NCBI GenBank assembly: GCA_016290995.1
Contig: JAEEVR010000004.1
Coordinates: 62,001 to 126,000 of the forward strand
Source: Treponema sp.
GTDB lineage: Bacteria; Spirochaetota; Spirochaetia; Treponematales; Treponemataceae
Direction of reading: 5' to 3'
DNA: 64,000 nucleotides
This document shows, piece after piece, positions 34,316-41,473 of the stretch (position 1 is its first letter; each line of letters starts with the position of its first letter). Made by a program: the position numbers and the translations under genes. The notes below the pieces were generated by a model that searched no databases, was not told the DNA's origin, and was given only the letters and a program-made list of their open reading frames with translations.

Positions 34316-35663
34316 ATTTTCCCCGTTTTATCGCAAAAATATAATAGAGCGCCGCAAAAAGCGACGGCAACATGGCAAAGAGCAAAGCCGCGGCAACGCC
34401 GAGACTTGCGTTCTCGCTTCCGCCTGTTGAGTATTTGACGGAAAAATTTCTTCCTTGCGTTTTCCACAATTTTTCAAGCGGAGCGCGTTTTGGAATGTCC
34501 AATTGCGCCGCGGCTTCTTTTCTAAAAGCCTTGTCGTAGGCGCAAACGACTTCCTGCTTGCTTTGAATTCCGTTTGGCGTTTTGACGTAATGCGTCATTC
34601 GCGCTGTTTCGCCTTCTTTTGGAACGGCGGGATATTCCTGATTGAGCGACCTGTATGGAGCGGTTTTTGCGTTCCAAGCTTGAGCGTAATAATCGTTCAT
34701 GGTCGGGAAGTCGTATTGGAGTTCATTATACTCTGTTGGGGCAGGAAAAAACAAGCCCTTGCCGCCTCCCGAAGAAACAAAGTCGCTGCCGGTTAGCAGC
34801 AAAATGAAAAGAGCGAAAACGCCTAGCGCCGCGTATGAAGTCTTTCGAACGTTCTTTACGCTAAGGACGTTCATTCTTTTTGCGCTTCTAATCAAGACGG
34901 GCAAAAAGCGGGCTGTTTTTTCCAAACGGATTTCCATGTTCAGCCGCAGGAAAAGAAGGCACAAAGCGCAAACGATGTTCAGCAAAAAGTAAAAGGGCCT
35001 CGCTCCGCCGGCTGCGAAGGAAATCAAAAAGGCGGCCGCCAAAAAAACTATGATGAATGGATTTTTGCTTGCGTATTGGACGCTCTCTTTTCTGCGCCAA
35101 AGCTTTTGAGCCAAGAACAAGGCGTAAAGCTCAAGGCAAACGGACGCGGCCGCCGCGTAAAAGGGATTGCAAAAGGCAAAGAACAATGCGGGGATGGAAG
35201 CGGCCGCAAAGACAAAACGGTTCTCGGCAAAAAACAAAAAGGCGGCAAAGACCAAGACGCAAACTATTGTCGTAAAATACGGAAAGGCCGCCCTGCTTCC
35301 AAGAATCGCGTCAAGATGAAGCTGGCTTTGAATTTCGCGCGCGGCCTTTTGGGCGCCCTTTAGGTTTGAGTCGGGAATGTAGTAAATGCGAAAAGCCTGG
35401 TCTTTGTCAAAAAAATATTTTTGTTTTGCCGCCTCGTATTCGCCTGAAAATTTTTTGTCTTGGTATTCCAACGCGATGTAGTCGCCGCAGTTTTGGTCTT
35501 TTAAAAACGCGTTGATCGAGTCTTTGTTGGCGCCGGCAGGAACGCTTAAAGTTGTGTAGCCTTTCCAAAGCTTTGAGGCAGGAACGCTTTTAAGCAAGAA
35601 CATTGCGAGAAGAATTACTAGTGCCGCCAAGGCAGGCGCCGCGAACTTTTTGAAGCGTTCCAT
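34305..35663 (-). CDS. Unrecognised multi-span membrane protein upstream of rnfC
   Basis: The product has 452 residues. An N-terminal membrane helix is followed by a soluble segment of about 100 residues (33-130, on the outside if the helix is a signal anchor). Then come about six to seven helices (130-280), a second soluble domain (about 290-410, with TEYNELQYDFPTMNDYYAQAW in parts) and a final helix. The soluble parts have no Cys or heme motifs. It overlaps rnfC by 11 bases and follows the DUF212 gene by 3, so it is made together with the Rnf-like proteins and may be an extra subunit. I do not recognise a family. Confidence 0.6.
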   Translation of the reverse strand: MERFKKFAAPALAALVILLAMFLLKSVPASKLWKGYTTLSVPAGANKDSINAFLKDQNCGDYIALEYQDKKFSGEYEAAKQKYFFDKDQAFRIYYIPDSNLKGAQKAAREIQSQLHLDAILGSRAAFPYFTTIVCVLVFAAFLFFAENRFVFAAASIPALFFAFCNPFYAAAASVCLELYALFLAQKLWRRKESVQYASKNPFIIVFLAAAFLISFAAGGARPFYFLLNIVCALCLLFLRLNMEIRLEKTARFLPVLIRSAKRMNVLSVKNVRKTSYAALGVFALFILLLTGSDFVSSGGGKGLFFPAPTEYNELQYDFPTMNDYYAQAWNAKTAPYRSLNQEYPAVPKEGETARMTHYVKTPNGIQSKQEVVCAYDKAFRKEAAAQLDIPKRAPLEKLWKTQGRNFSVKYSTGGSENASLGVAAALLFAMLPSLFAALYYIFAIKRGKYVS

Positions 35664-35666
35664 AAT

Positions 35667-36143
35667 TTATAAAACCGCAAATCCCAAGCCGATGAAGAAT
35701 CCCAAAATCGCGCCAAAGATGACTTCCATCGGGCGGTGTCCAAGGATCTCCTTTATGGGCTTGTATTCAATCATTTTTTTATCCGAAAGTTCGTTTCCCA
35801 ACTCGTTAAGCTTTCTTGCCTGCAAGCCCGAAGCGCGGCGGACTCCCAAGGCGTCCCTTATCGTAACCATCAAAAAGCAAAAAGAAAGCATAAAGGTGTC
35901 GCTTGAAACGCCGGATCTAAATCCTATGCAAGTGGTGAGCGTAGTCACAAGGGCTGTGTGGCTGGAAGGAAAGCCGCCGGTGCGCCAAATAAGGCTTTCG
36001 GCCAAGGCTTTGAGCGAATGCAGTTTTCCGGAAAAAAGGCCGATCACGGTCTTGATGAATTGGGCGGTGAACCAACTGAACAAACACGCTTGAAACACAG
36101 GATTGAGTATGATTTCCGCCAAAACTTTTTTCCCAAAAAACAT
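35667..36143 (-). CDS. DUF212 (divergent PAP2) family membrane protein
   Basis: The product has 158 residues and four or five membrane helices. It shows the family hallmarks GGFPSSHTALVTTL, IRDALGVRRASGLQA and the end motif GHRPMEVIFGAILGFFIGL. DUF212 proteins are called acid phosphatase/vanadium-haloperoxidase related; the SxxH of the PAP2 motif is kept in PSSH. Substrate is unknown, possibly a lipid phosphate. It is the first gene of the Rnf-like operon. Its ATG follows the -10 box by 6 bases without a ribosome site. Confidence 0.9.
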   Translation of the reverse strand: MFFGKKVLAEIILNPVFQACLFSWFTAQFIKTVIGLFSGKLHSLKALAESLIWRTGGFPSSHTALVTTLTTCIGFRSGVSSDTFMLSFCFLMVTIRDALGVRRASGLQARKLNELGNELSDKKMIEYKPIKEILGHRPMEVIFGAILGFFIGLGFAVL

Positions 36144-36149
36144 TCTTAT

Positions 36150-36178
36150 ATATTAGCAAAAAAACGCCTATTGTTCAA
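36150..36178 (-). promoter_or_regulatory. Promoter of the DUF212-rnf operon, leaderless type
   Basis: The minus strand reads TTGAAC (36173-36178), 17 bases, TAATAT (36150-36155), then 6 bases to the ATG. Confidence 0.65.
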
Positions 36179-36181
36179 GTG

Positions 36182-36211
36182 TTGAAGGAAATCTGCCTTT
36201 TGCGCTAAAAT
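36182..36211 (+). promoter_or_regulatory. Promoter of the RluA-family gene, leaderless type
   Basis: TTGAAG (36182-36187), 18 bases, TAAAAT (36206-36211), then 8 bases to the ATG at 36220. It is back to back with the rnf-operon promoter. Confidence 0.55.
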
Positions 36212-36219
36212 CCAAAAAT

Positions 36220-37122
36220 ATGGAGCGAAAGGAATGGACATTGGGCGCCGACGACTCAGGCCGCAGGCTTGACCGAATTTTGCGCCGGCTTTTGGCGGAA
36301 AATTCGCAAGGAGCGATATTGTCCGCTCTAAGAAAAGGCCTTGTCAAATTGAATGGAAAAAAAGCCCAAGCTTCGGACCTTACCCAAGAGGGCGACATTT
36401 TGAGCGTCGCGGTCTTTTTGCTTGCTCCCAACGAAGACACTGCGCCGAACGGCGACCCTCAATCAGTCCAAGCCAAAAAAGCGCGGCCTTGTCCCTACCC
36501 GATTGTGTTTGAAAACGAGCATTTGATGTTCATCGACAAGCCGACGGGAATTTCCGTACACGACGGGCCGGACTCGGTGGCCCAAGCTTTTTGCGCTCGC
36601 ACGAACAATTCCCTTTCTTTTGTTTCCGCTCCCCTGCACCGTTTGGACAAGGGAACAAGCGGCCTTTTGGCCGTGTCAAAGTCCGCCGAGGGCGCCCGTT
36701 GGTTTTGCAAAAACATCCAGTCGCGTCAAATAAAAAAATTTTATTGGGGAATTGTTTTAGGCCGCTTGTCTACCCAAGAGGAATGGACAGACAAGCTTGA
36801 AATCAACGGAGACAAAAAGGCCGCTAAGACTGTTGCGACGCCCCTTAAGCAGGGCGCCTTTGACGGAAAGGAAATCACCCTTGTCCAATTCCAAATCTTT
36901 ACCGGAAGAAAGCGGCAAATACGAGCGCAAAGCGCCATGCGAGGCCATCCGCTTTTGGGCGACAAGGCCTTTGGCGGCGACATTTCTGGCGCTCCTAAAG
37001 GCGTGGGCGGCCGCTTTTACTTGCGTTCGATGAGAATGGAATTTCCGGAGAATGATTTGGGCCTTCCGCCCTTTTTGGAGGCCGGCGAGCCCCAAGATTT
37101 TCTTGCATTTTTTAAAGACTAG
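36220..37122 (+). CDS. RluA-family pseudouridine synthase with S4 domain
   Basis: The 300-residue product has an N-terminal S4-like RNA-binding domain (residues 10-65, DSGRRLDRILRRLL) and a pseudouridine synthase core. The catalytic motif is HRLDKGTSGLL, whose Asp is the nucleophile. Other motifs are FENEHLMFIDKPTGISVH and TGRKRQIRAQ. It isomerises uridine in rRNA; RluC/RluD-type targets in 23S rRNA are likely but not certain. It is the first of two RluA-family genes in this window. The 3' end contains the promoter of the next gene. Confidence 0.93.
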   Translation: MERKEWTLGADDSGRRLDRILRRLLAENSQGAILSALRKGLVKLNGKKAQASDLTQEGDILSVAVFLLAPNEDTAPNGDPQSVQAKKARPCPYPIVFENEHLMFIDKPTGISVHDGPDSVAQAFCARTNNSLSFVSAPLHRLDKGTSGLLAVSKSAEGARWFCKNIQSRQIKKFYWGIVLGRLSTQEEWTDKLEINGDKKAAKTVATPLKQGAFDGKEITLVQFQIFTGRKRQIRAQSAMRGHPLLGDKAFGGDISGAPKGVGGRFYLRSMRMEFPENDLGLPPFLEAGEPQDFLAFFKD

Positions 37123-37131
37123 CGCTAAAAT
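37103..37131 (+). promoter_or_regulatory. Promoter of the P-loop/Asp23-like gene, leaderless type
   Basis: TTGCAT (37103-37108), 17 bases, TAAAAT (37126-37131), then 8 bases to the ATG at 37140. The -35 box lies inside the preceding gene. Confidence 0.55.
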
Positions 37132-37139
37132 ATTTTTAG

Positions 37140-38012
37140 ATGGAAATTTCAGATTTACTGAACAAATTCAAGAGCGTTCAAGTCTACGCCCTTGTCGGAG
37201 AGAGCGGAACCGGAAAAAGCTTTAAAGCCAAACTCCTGGCCCAAAAGTACGGAATCAACGCCATTATCGACGACGGCCTTTTGATCGTTGACGACAAAAT
37301 CATCGGCGGTAAGTCAGCCAAGAGCGAAAAAACATATATGGGCGCGGTCCGCGTGGCCGTCTTTGACGACAAGGAACACCGCGACGAAATCGCCCTTAAA
37401 ATCAGGCAAAACAAGTTCAGGAAAATTCTCTTGATCGGAACGTCGGAAAAGATGGCCATAAAAATCGCCACCCGCCTTCAGCTTCCGCCTCCGCAAAACG
37501 TGATAAAGATCGAGGACATCGCCACGCGGGAGGAAATCGACAAGGCCATCCGCTCGCGCCAAATCGAAGGAAAGCACGTAATTCCCGTTCCCGCGATAGA
37601 AATAAAACGAAACTACCCGCAGATTTTTTACGATTCGCTAAAGGTTTTCTTTAGTTCCGCGGGACCGGTCTCCCGTCTTTTTAGAAAGGGTTCCGGAAAG
37701 GAAGTTTTTGAAAAGTCTGTCGTTCGCCCTGAGTTTTCCAAAAAAGGCCGCGTGTCGATCAGCGAAGCCGCCCTTACCCAAATGACAATGCACTGCGTGG
37801 GAGAGTTTGACCAAAACATCCGAGTCAGAAAAATCACGATAAAGACAAACGCCCGCGGCTACAGGATCATCATCACTGTTGACGTTCCCTTTGGCAAGCA
37901 GCTTACCGGCGAGGTTTACAAGCTGCAGCAATACATAATCGACAACATCGAAAAGTTCACTGGCATCTTGATTGAGGAAGTGAGCATAATCATCGACAAA
38001 ATCACAAAGTAA
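37140..38012 (+). CDS. P-loop protein fused to an Asp23/Gls24-like domain
   Basis: The product has 290 residues. The N-terminal half is a small P-loop NTPase-like domain with Walker A GESGTGKS (residues 20-27) and a later KILLIGTSEKM strand; there is no clear Walker B with an acidic pair after a hydrophobic strand. The C-terminal 85 residues (VSISEAALTQMTMHCVGEF ... VRKITIKTNARGYRIIITVDV ... YIIDNIEKFTGILIEEVSI) match Asp23/alkaline-shock proteins, which often link to membranes or translation. The combination is not one I know by name. It sits after a pseudouridine synthase and converges on pcnB. Function unknown. Confidence 0.75.
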   Translation: MEISDLLNKFKSVQVYALVGESGTGKSFKAKLLAQKYGINAIIDDGLLIVDDKIIGGKSAKSEKTYMGAVRVAVFDDKEHRDEIALKIRQNKFRKILLIGTSEKMAIKIATRLQLPPPQNVIKIEDIATREEIDKAIRSRQIEGKHVIPVPAIEIKRNYPQIFYDSLKVFFSSAGPVSRLFRKGSGKEVFEKSVVRPEFSKKGRVSISEAALTQMTMHCVGEFDQNIRVRKITIKTNARGYRIIITVDVPFGKQLTGEVYKLQQYIIDNIEKFTGILIEEVSIIIDKITK

Positions 38013-38028
38013 TTATTTCGTCTCGATA

Positions 38029-39198
38029 TTACAAGGCGTCGGACTCTTCGCGGATTTGGGGATTGCGGGCCCTTCTCCTTCTGCGGCGGGGCTTTCTAGA
38101 GCCTTCTTGGCCTTCGTTGGAAGAGTCGCCTTTTGGCAAACGGATGTTGACGCCGATTTCGCGCAAGGCGCTTCTGATGGCGTACTCCAATTCCGTTCGC
38201 TGGGGATTCATAGGCAAAACAAAGTGGCGGCACTGGTCCCAAGTCTTTATGTAAAGCTCTCCCGCCGATGACTTTTTTTCTATCTCTTTTTTCCAGTCAG
38301 TCAAAGTCAGGATAAAGTCCTTGATCAAAAAGACAAGCTTTTTTCCAAGTCGGGCTTCTTTTTCGACTATGTTAAGGGCGTCAAGCCGCTTTAAGTTTTG
38401 CATGTATGACTTTTCAAAATTCTTGTCGCTGAACATGAACTCGGTGGCCGATGGCTGCAAGGACATGTACAAGTCGGTGTCCAAGGCTTCGCTTACGATG
38501 TCGTAGGCGTGGCCGGAGTTGATGATTTTAAGCATTTCTTCTGTAAGGCGCGACGGAGACACCGGCGACAAAAGGCTGGCCGACTTTCTGATTTTGTGGC
38601 GGAGAGCCCAGCTCATCTTGCAGCCGGTCGTGGCAGAATACTTTACGGCGCGGAGCATTCTTACCGGGTCTTCGACAAAGATTCTGTCCAAGGGAATGAC
38701 GGGCTTTAAGGCGCCCTTCCTTATGTCGCGAACGCCGCCGACGTAGTCGATGACCTGCTCCTGCAAGGGATCGTAGTAAAGCGCGTTAAGGGTAAAGTCG
38801 CGGCGCATGACGTCTTCGTCCATCGAGCCAAAGTCGTTTCCGATCGAGCCTTCGGCGGTGGAACGGAAGGTGCTTACTTCAAAGATTTTTGGGCCAAAGA
38901 AGACGTGCACCAGTCTAAAGCGGCGGCCGATGATGCGGGAATTCCTGAAAATGCGCTTGATTTTTGAGGGCGTCGCATCGGTCGTTATGTCAAAATCCTT
39001 AGGATTGTTGCCCAAAATAAGGTCGCGGACCGCTCCGCCGACGATATAGGCCGAAAAGCCAGAGTCTTTTAAGCGGCGGATTATGCCAATAGCGTCTGGA
39101 TCTATCTTGTTTAGGGGTATTTTATGCTCTTCTTTTGTATAGACTATCGCCTTTTTTACAGGGCGTCCGTTTTTGTCTTTTCCGTAGCGGTACAACAC
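38029..39198 (-). CDS. pcnB: Poly(A) polymerase / CCA-adding family nucleotidyltransferase
   Basis: This is a class II nucleotidyltransferase of 389 residues. The head domain shows GGAVRDLILGNNPKDFDI (metal-binding DxD), the neck FVEDPVRMLRAVKYSATTG, and DVMRRDFTLNALYYD. The C-terminus is very basic (RKPRRRRRRARN), which is frequent in PcnB but not in CCA enzymes, so poly(A) polymerase is preferred; CCA addition cannot be excluded from sequence. Since the tRNAs in this window lack encoded CCA, a CCA enzyme must exist somewhere. The start is GTG at 39198 (TTG at 39195 is possible), 9 bases after a -10 box and without a ribosome site. Confidence 0.9.
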   Translation of the reverse strand: MLYRYGKDKNGRPVKKAIVYTKEEHKIPLNKIDPDAIGIIRRLKDSGFSAYIVGGAVRDLILGNNPKDFDITTDATPSKIKRIFRNSRIIGRRFRLVHVFFGPKIFEVSTFRSTAEGSIGNDFGSMDEDVMRRDFTLNALYYDPLQEQVIDYVGGVRDIRKGALKPVIPLDRIFVEDPVRMLRAVKYSATTGCKMSWALRHKIRKSASLLSPVSPSRLTEEMLKIINSGHAYDIVSEALDTDLYMSLQPSATEFMFSDKNFEKSYMQNLKRLDALNIVEKEARLGKKLVFLIKDFILTLTDWKKEIEKKSSAGELYIKTWDQCRHFVLPMNPQRTELEYAIRSALREIGVNIRLPKGDSSNEGQEGSRKPRRRRRRARNPQIREESDAL

Positions 39199-39207
39199 AA
39201 TGGCGCC

Positions 39208-39237
39208 ATTCTAGCAAAAAAAAGCGCCTAGCGTCAA
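39208..39237 (-). promoter_or_regulatory. Promoter of pcnB, leaderless type
   Basis: The minus strand reads TTGACG (39232-39237), 18 bases, TAGAAT (39208-39213), then 9 bases to a GTG start. Confidence 0.55.
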
Positions 39238-39256
39238 GACGCCCCGTTTGGCCGGG

Positions 39257-40198
39257 TCAGGACGCGCGGTCGGCGATCCATTTTAGCATGTCGCCGATGA
39301 CTTCTTCGCCGTCAAGCTCGTTGAAAATTTCGTGGCGGTCGCCCTGCCAGACCTTTTCGGTGACGTCGGTCATGCCGTTGTCTTTGTAGGCTTGGATAAG
39401 CTTTTTTATGGTCTTTCCGTAGCTGCCGACAGGGTCTTCCGAACCGTAAATGCAGTAAACAGGAAGGTCTTTGGGAATCGCTTTCATGGCGGCCGGCTTG
39501 TGGACTTGGTAAAGGCCGCGGACTATTTCCAAAAAGAATTCGGCGGTCGGAGTCACTCCGCACCACTGGTCCGCCTCGTACATTTGCACGTTAAAGTCGT
39601 TTTTGCTAAGCCATGAGAATGTTTTTTTGGGCCGGGGAACGCGGCTGTTGTAGCCAAAAAAGGCCAAGCTTGTGTCCAGGCGGGAGCGGTGCTTTTTTCC
39701 AAGCAAAAGCGCGTTGAGTCCAAAAACGAACTTTGTGATTTTCATCAAGCCTTGGCGCGGGCCTGTCGTTCCGCAAAGAACAACGCCGTCAATCTCGTCG
39801 CCGTTTTTTTCCATAAAGTTTTGGGCCACGATGGAGCCAAAGGAATGGCCGACCAAAAAGCATTTTTTTTGCGGGTAGTCGGCCTTAAGGTTTAGAAGGA
39901 CTTCCAGCAAGTCGGCCTCAACCTTGTTAAAGCCGTCCTTGTCGGCCAAGTAGCCGAACATTCCTTTGCCGGCGGCCTCGGCTTTTTGGGCGGTCTTTCC
40001 GTGGCCGCGATGGTCGTGGGCGCTAAGAACCCAGCCGTTTTCGGCCAAGATGCAGCCCAATTTATCGTATCTAAGGCAGTGCTCGCTCATTCCGTGGCTA
40101 AGCTGAATCACGCCCTTTATTTCTCCGTCGGGAATCCAGCGCATAACGTTGATTTCCGTTCCGTCTTGCATTGTCTGGTAAAATGTGTTGGTCGTCAT
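39257..40198 (-). CDS. Alpha/beta hydrolase of the monoacylglycerol lipase type
   Basis: The product has 313 residues. It has the oxyanion/HG region IQLSHGMSEHCLRY, then AHDHRGHG, the nucleophile elbow GHSFGS (Ser), the acid region YCIYGSEDPVGSYG and the His in GDRHEIFNE. This is the serine-hydrolase family of lysophospholipases and monoacylglycerol lipases. There is no signal peptide, so it acts in the cytosol, probably on acylglycerols or short esters. A CGGAG site lies about 11 bases before the ATG. It is divergent from rlmD and just upstream of pcnB. Confidence 0.88.
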   Translation of the reverse strand: MTTNTFYQTMQDGTEINVMRWIPDGEIKGVIQLSHGMSEHCLRYDKLGCILAENGWVLSAHDHRGHGKTAQKAEAAGKGMFGYLADKDGFNKVEADLLEVLLNLKADYPQKKCFLVGHSFGSIVAQNFMEKNGDEIDGVVLCGTTGPRQGLMKITKFVFGLNALLLGKKHRSRLDTSLAFFGYNSRVPRPKKTFSWLSKNDFNVQMYEADQWCGVTPTAEFFLEIVRGLYQVHKPAAMKAIPKDLPVYCIYGSEDPVGSYGKTIKKLIQAYKDNGMTDVTEKVWQGDRHEIFNELDGEEVIGDMLKWIADRAS

Positions 40199-40240
40199 AT
40201 AATTGCAACTCCGATAATAATATGATAATATACTGATATA

Positions 40241-41473
40241 ATGAATTTATCAAGCGTTATTGCGGAAAAAATGGTTTTTGGCGGAAAATGCCTGGCCAAA
40301 ATCGACAACAAAAACGTATTCATTCCCTTTGCCGTTCCCGGCGAAAAGGTCGAAATAGAGATTACAAAAAGCTTTAGGGACTACGACGAGGCCAAGATTG
40401 TGAATGTGCTGGAGAGCTCGCCCAAGCGGATCCAGCCGGCCTGCCCCCTTTACGGCCGTTGCGGCGGCTGCAACATGATGCACATTGACTTTGCCTATCA
40501 AACCGAACTTAAAAAAGGCGTTTTGGCGGAACTGATGGAACGCGCCGGCGTAGCCGTTCCCCAAATCCAAGTCGTTTCCGGCTCTCCCTTGGGCTACCGA
40601 AGCCGCTTTCAGCTGCACGACGGCGGAATGGAAGGCCGCGGTTCCAACGACGTGGTTCCGATAGATTCTTGCCTTGTCGCCGTTCCCGAGATAAACGAAT
40701 GGCTAAAGTCTTGCCCGATGCAGGACCGCCCCCAAGGTCGCGGCCTCTTGTTCGGCTACAAAAACGCGCAGCCTTCCCTTTCGCTCGCTTTGGAACGGGA
40801 GGCCCGCCCGGAGCCAAAGGCCTACAAAAAGATGAGCGCCAAGGAAAAGAAAAAGCATGGAAAAAAACGCCCCATGGGCCGCTTTGAGGGAATCAGCCAA
40901 AACGAGCAGTGTCCCGTTCAAATAGAACTTTGCGGAAAGACGATTCTTTTTGACGCGCAGGGCTTTTTCCAGTCAAACATTGAGGTCTTGGAAAAGGCCA
41001 TTCCCCTTATAACGCAAGGCTTGTCGGGCAAAAACGCCTTGGACTTGTATTCCGGGGCGGGAACTTTTAGCGTCTTTTTGGCCGATTTTTTCGAAAACGT
41101 TGTCATGGTGGAGCACAACCGCGGCGCCCTGGTCTTTGCCGAGCAAAACATGGCCGGAAAAAAGCATGAAAGCTACGGCATAAGCGGCGCGGACTTTGTA
41201 AAAAAGAACGCTCAAAGCCTTGTCGAGCGTATAGGGAACTTTGACGCGGCGGTCGTCGACCCGCCCAGGAGCGGCATGGAAAAAGAGGCCTTGGACTGGC
41301 TTTGCGCGAGCGGAATTCCTGTTGTAAAATACCTTTCCTGCAATCCCAGCACACAGGCCAGGGACATAAAAAGGCTTTGCGACGCAGGCTATAAAGTAAC
41401 CGATATAAGCCTTTTGGACTTTTATCCTCAGACAAGCCACATAGAAACTTTGTTAACATGTATAAAAAATTAG
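40241..41473 (+). CDS. TrmA/RlmD-family RNA (uracil-5-)-methyltransferase
   Basis: The product has 410 residues. A TRAM-like N-terminal domain (residues 1-60, ending SSPKRIQPACPL) carries an Fe-S cluster motif, CPLYGRCGGCNMMH, with another Cys after. The methyltransferase core has ALDLYSGAGTFSVFLA (SAM), AVVDPPRSGM and YLSCNPSTQARDI, whose Cys is the catalytic nucleophile. It forms m5U in 23S rRNA, U1939 or U747 in E. coli numbering, the exact site being unknown. A Lys-rich insertion (KMSAKEKKKHGKKRP) is odd. The ATG follows TATACT by 6 bases, but no -35 is well spaced. The end overlaps the next gene by 16 bases. Confidence 0.93.
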   Translation: MNLSSVIAEKMVFGGKCLAKIDNKNVFIPFAVPGEKVEIEITKSFRDYDEAKIVNVLESSPKRIQPACPLYGRCGGCNMMHIDFAYQTELKKGVLAELMERAGVAVPQIQVVSGSPLGYRSRFQLHDGGMEGRGSNDVVPIDSCLVAVPEINEWLKSCPMQDRPQGRGLLFGYKNAQPSLSLALEREARPEPKAYKKMSAKEKKKHGKKRPMGRFEGISQNEQCPVQIELCGKTILFDAQGFFQSNIEVLEKAIPLITQGLSGKNALDLYSGAGTFSVFLADFFENVVMVEHNRGALVFAEQNMAGKKHESYGISGADFVKKNAQSLVERIGNFDAAVVDPPRSGMEKEALDWLCASGIPVVKYLSCNPSTQARDIKRLCDAGYKVTDISLLDFYPQTSHIETLLTCIKN

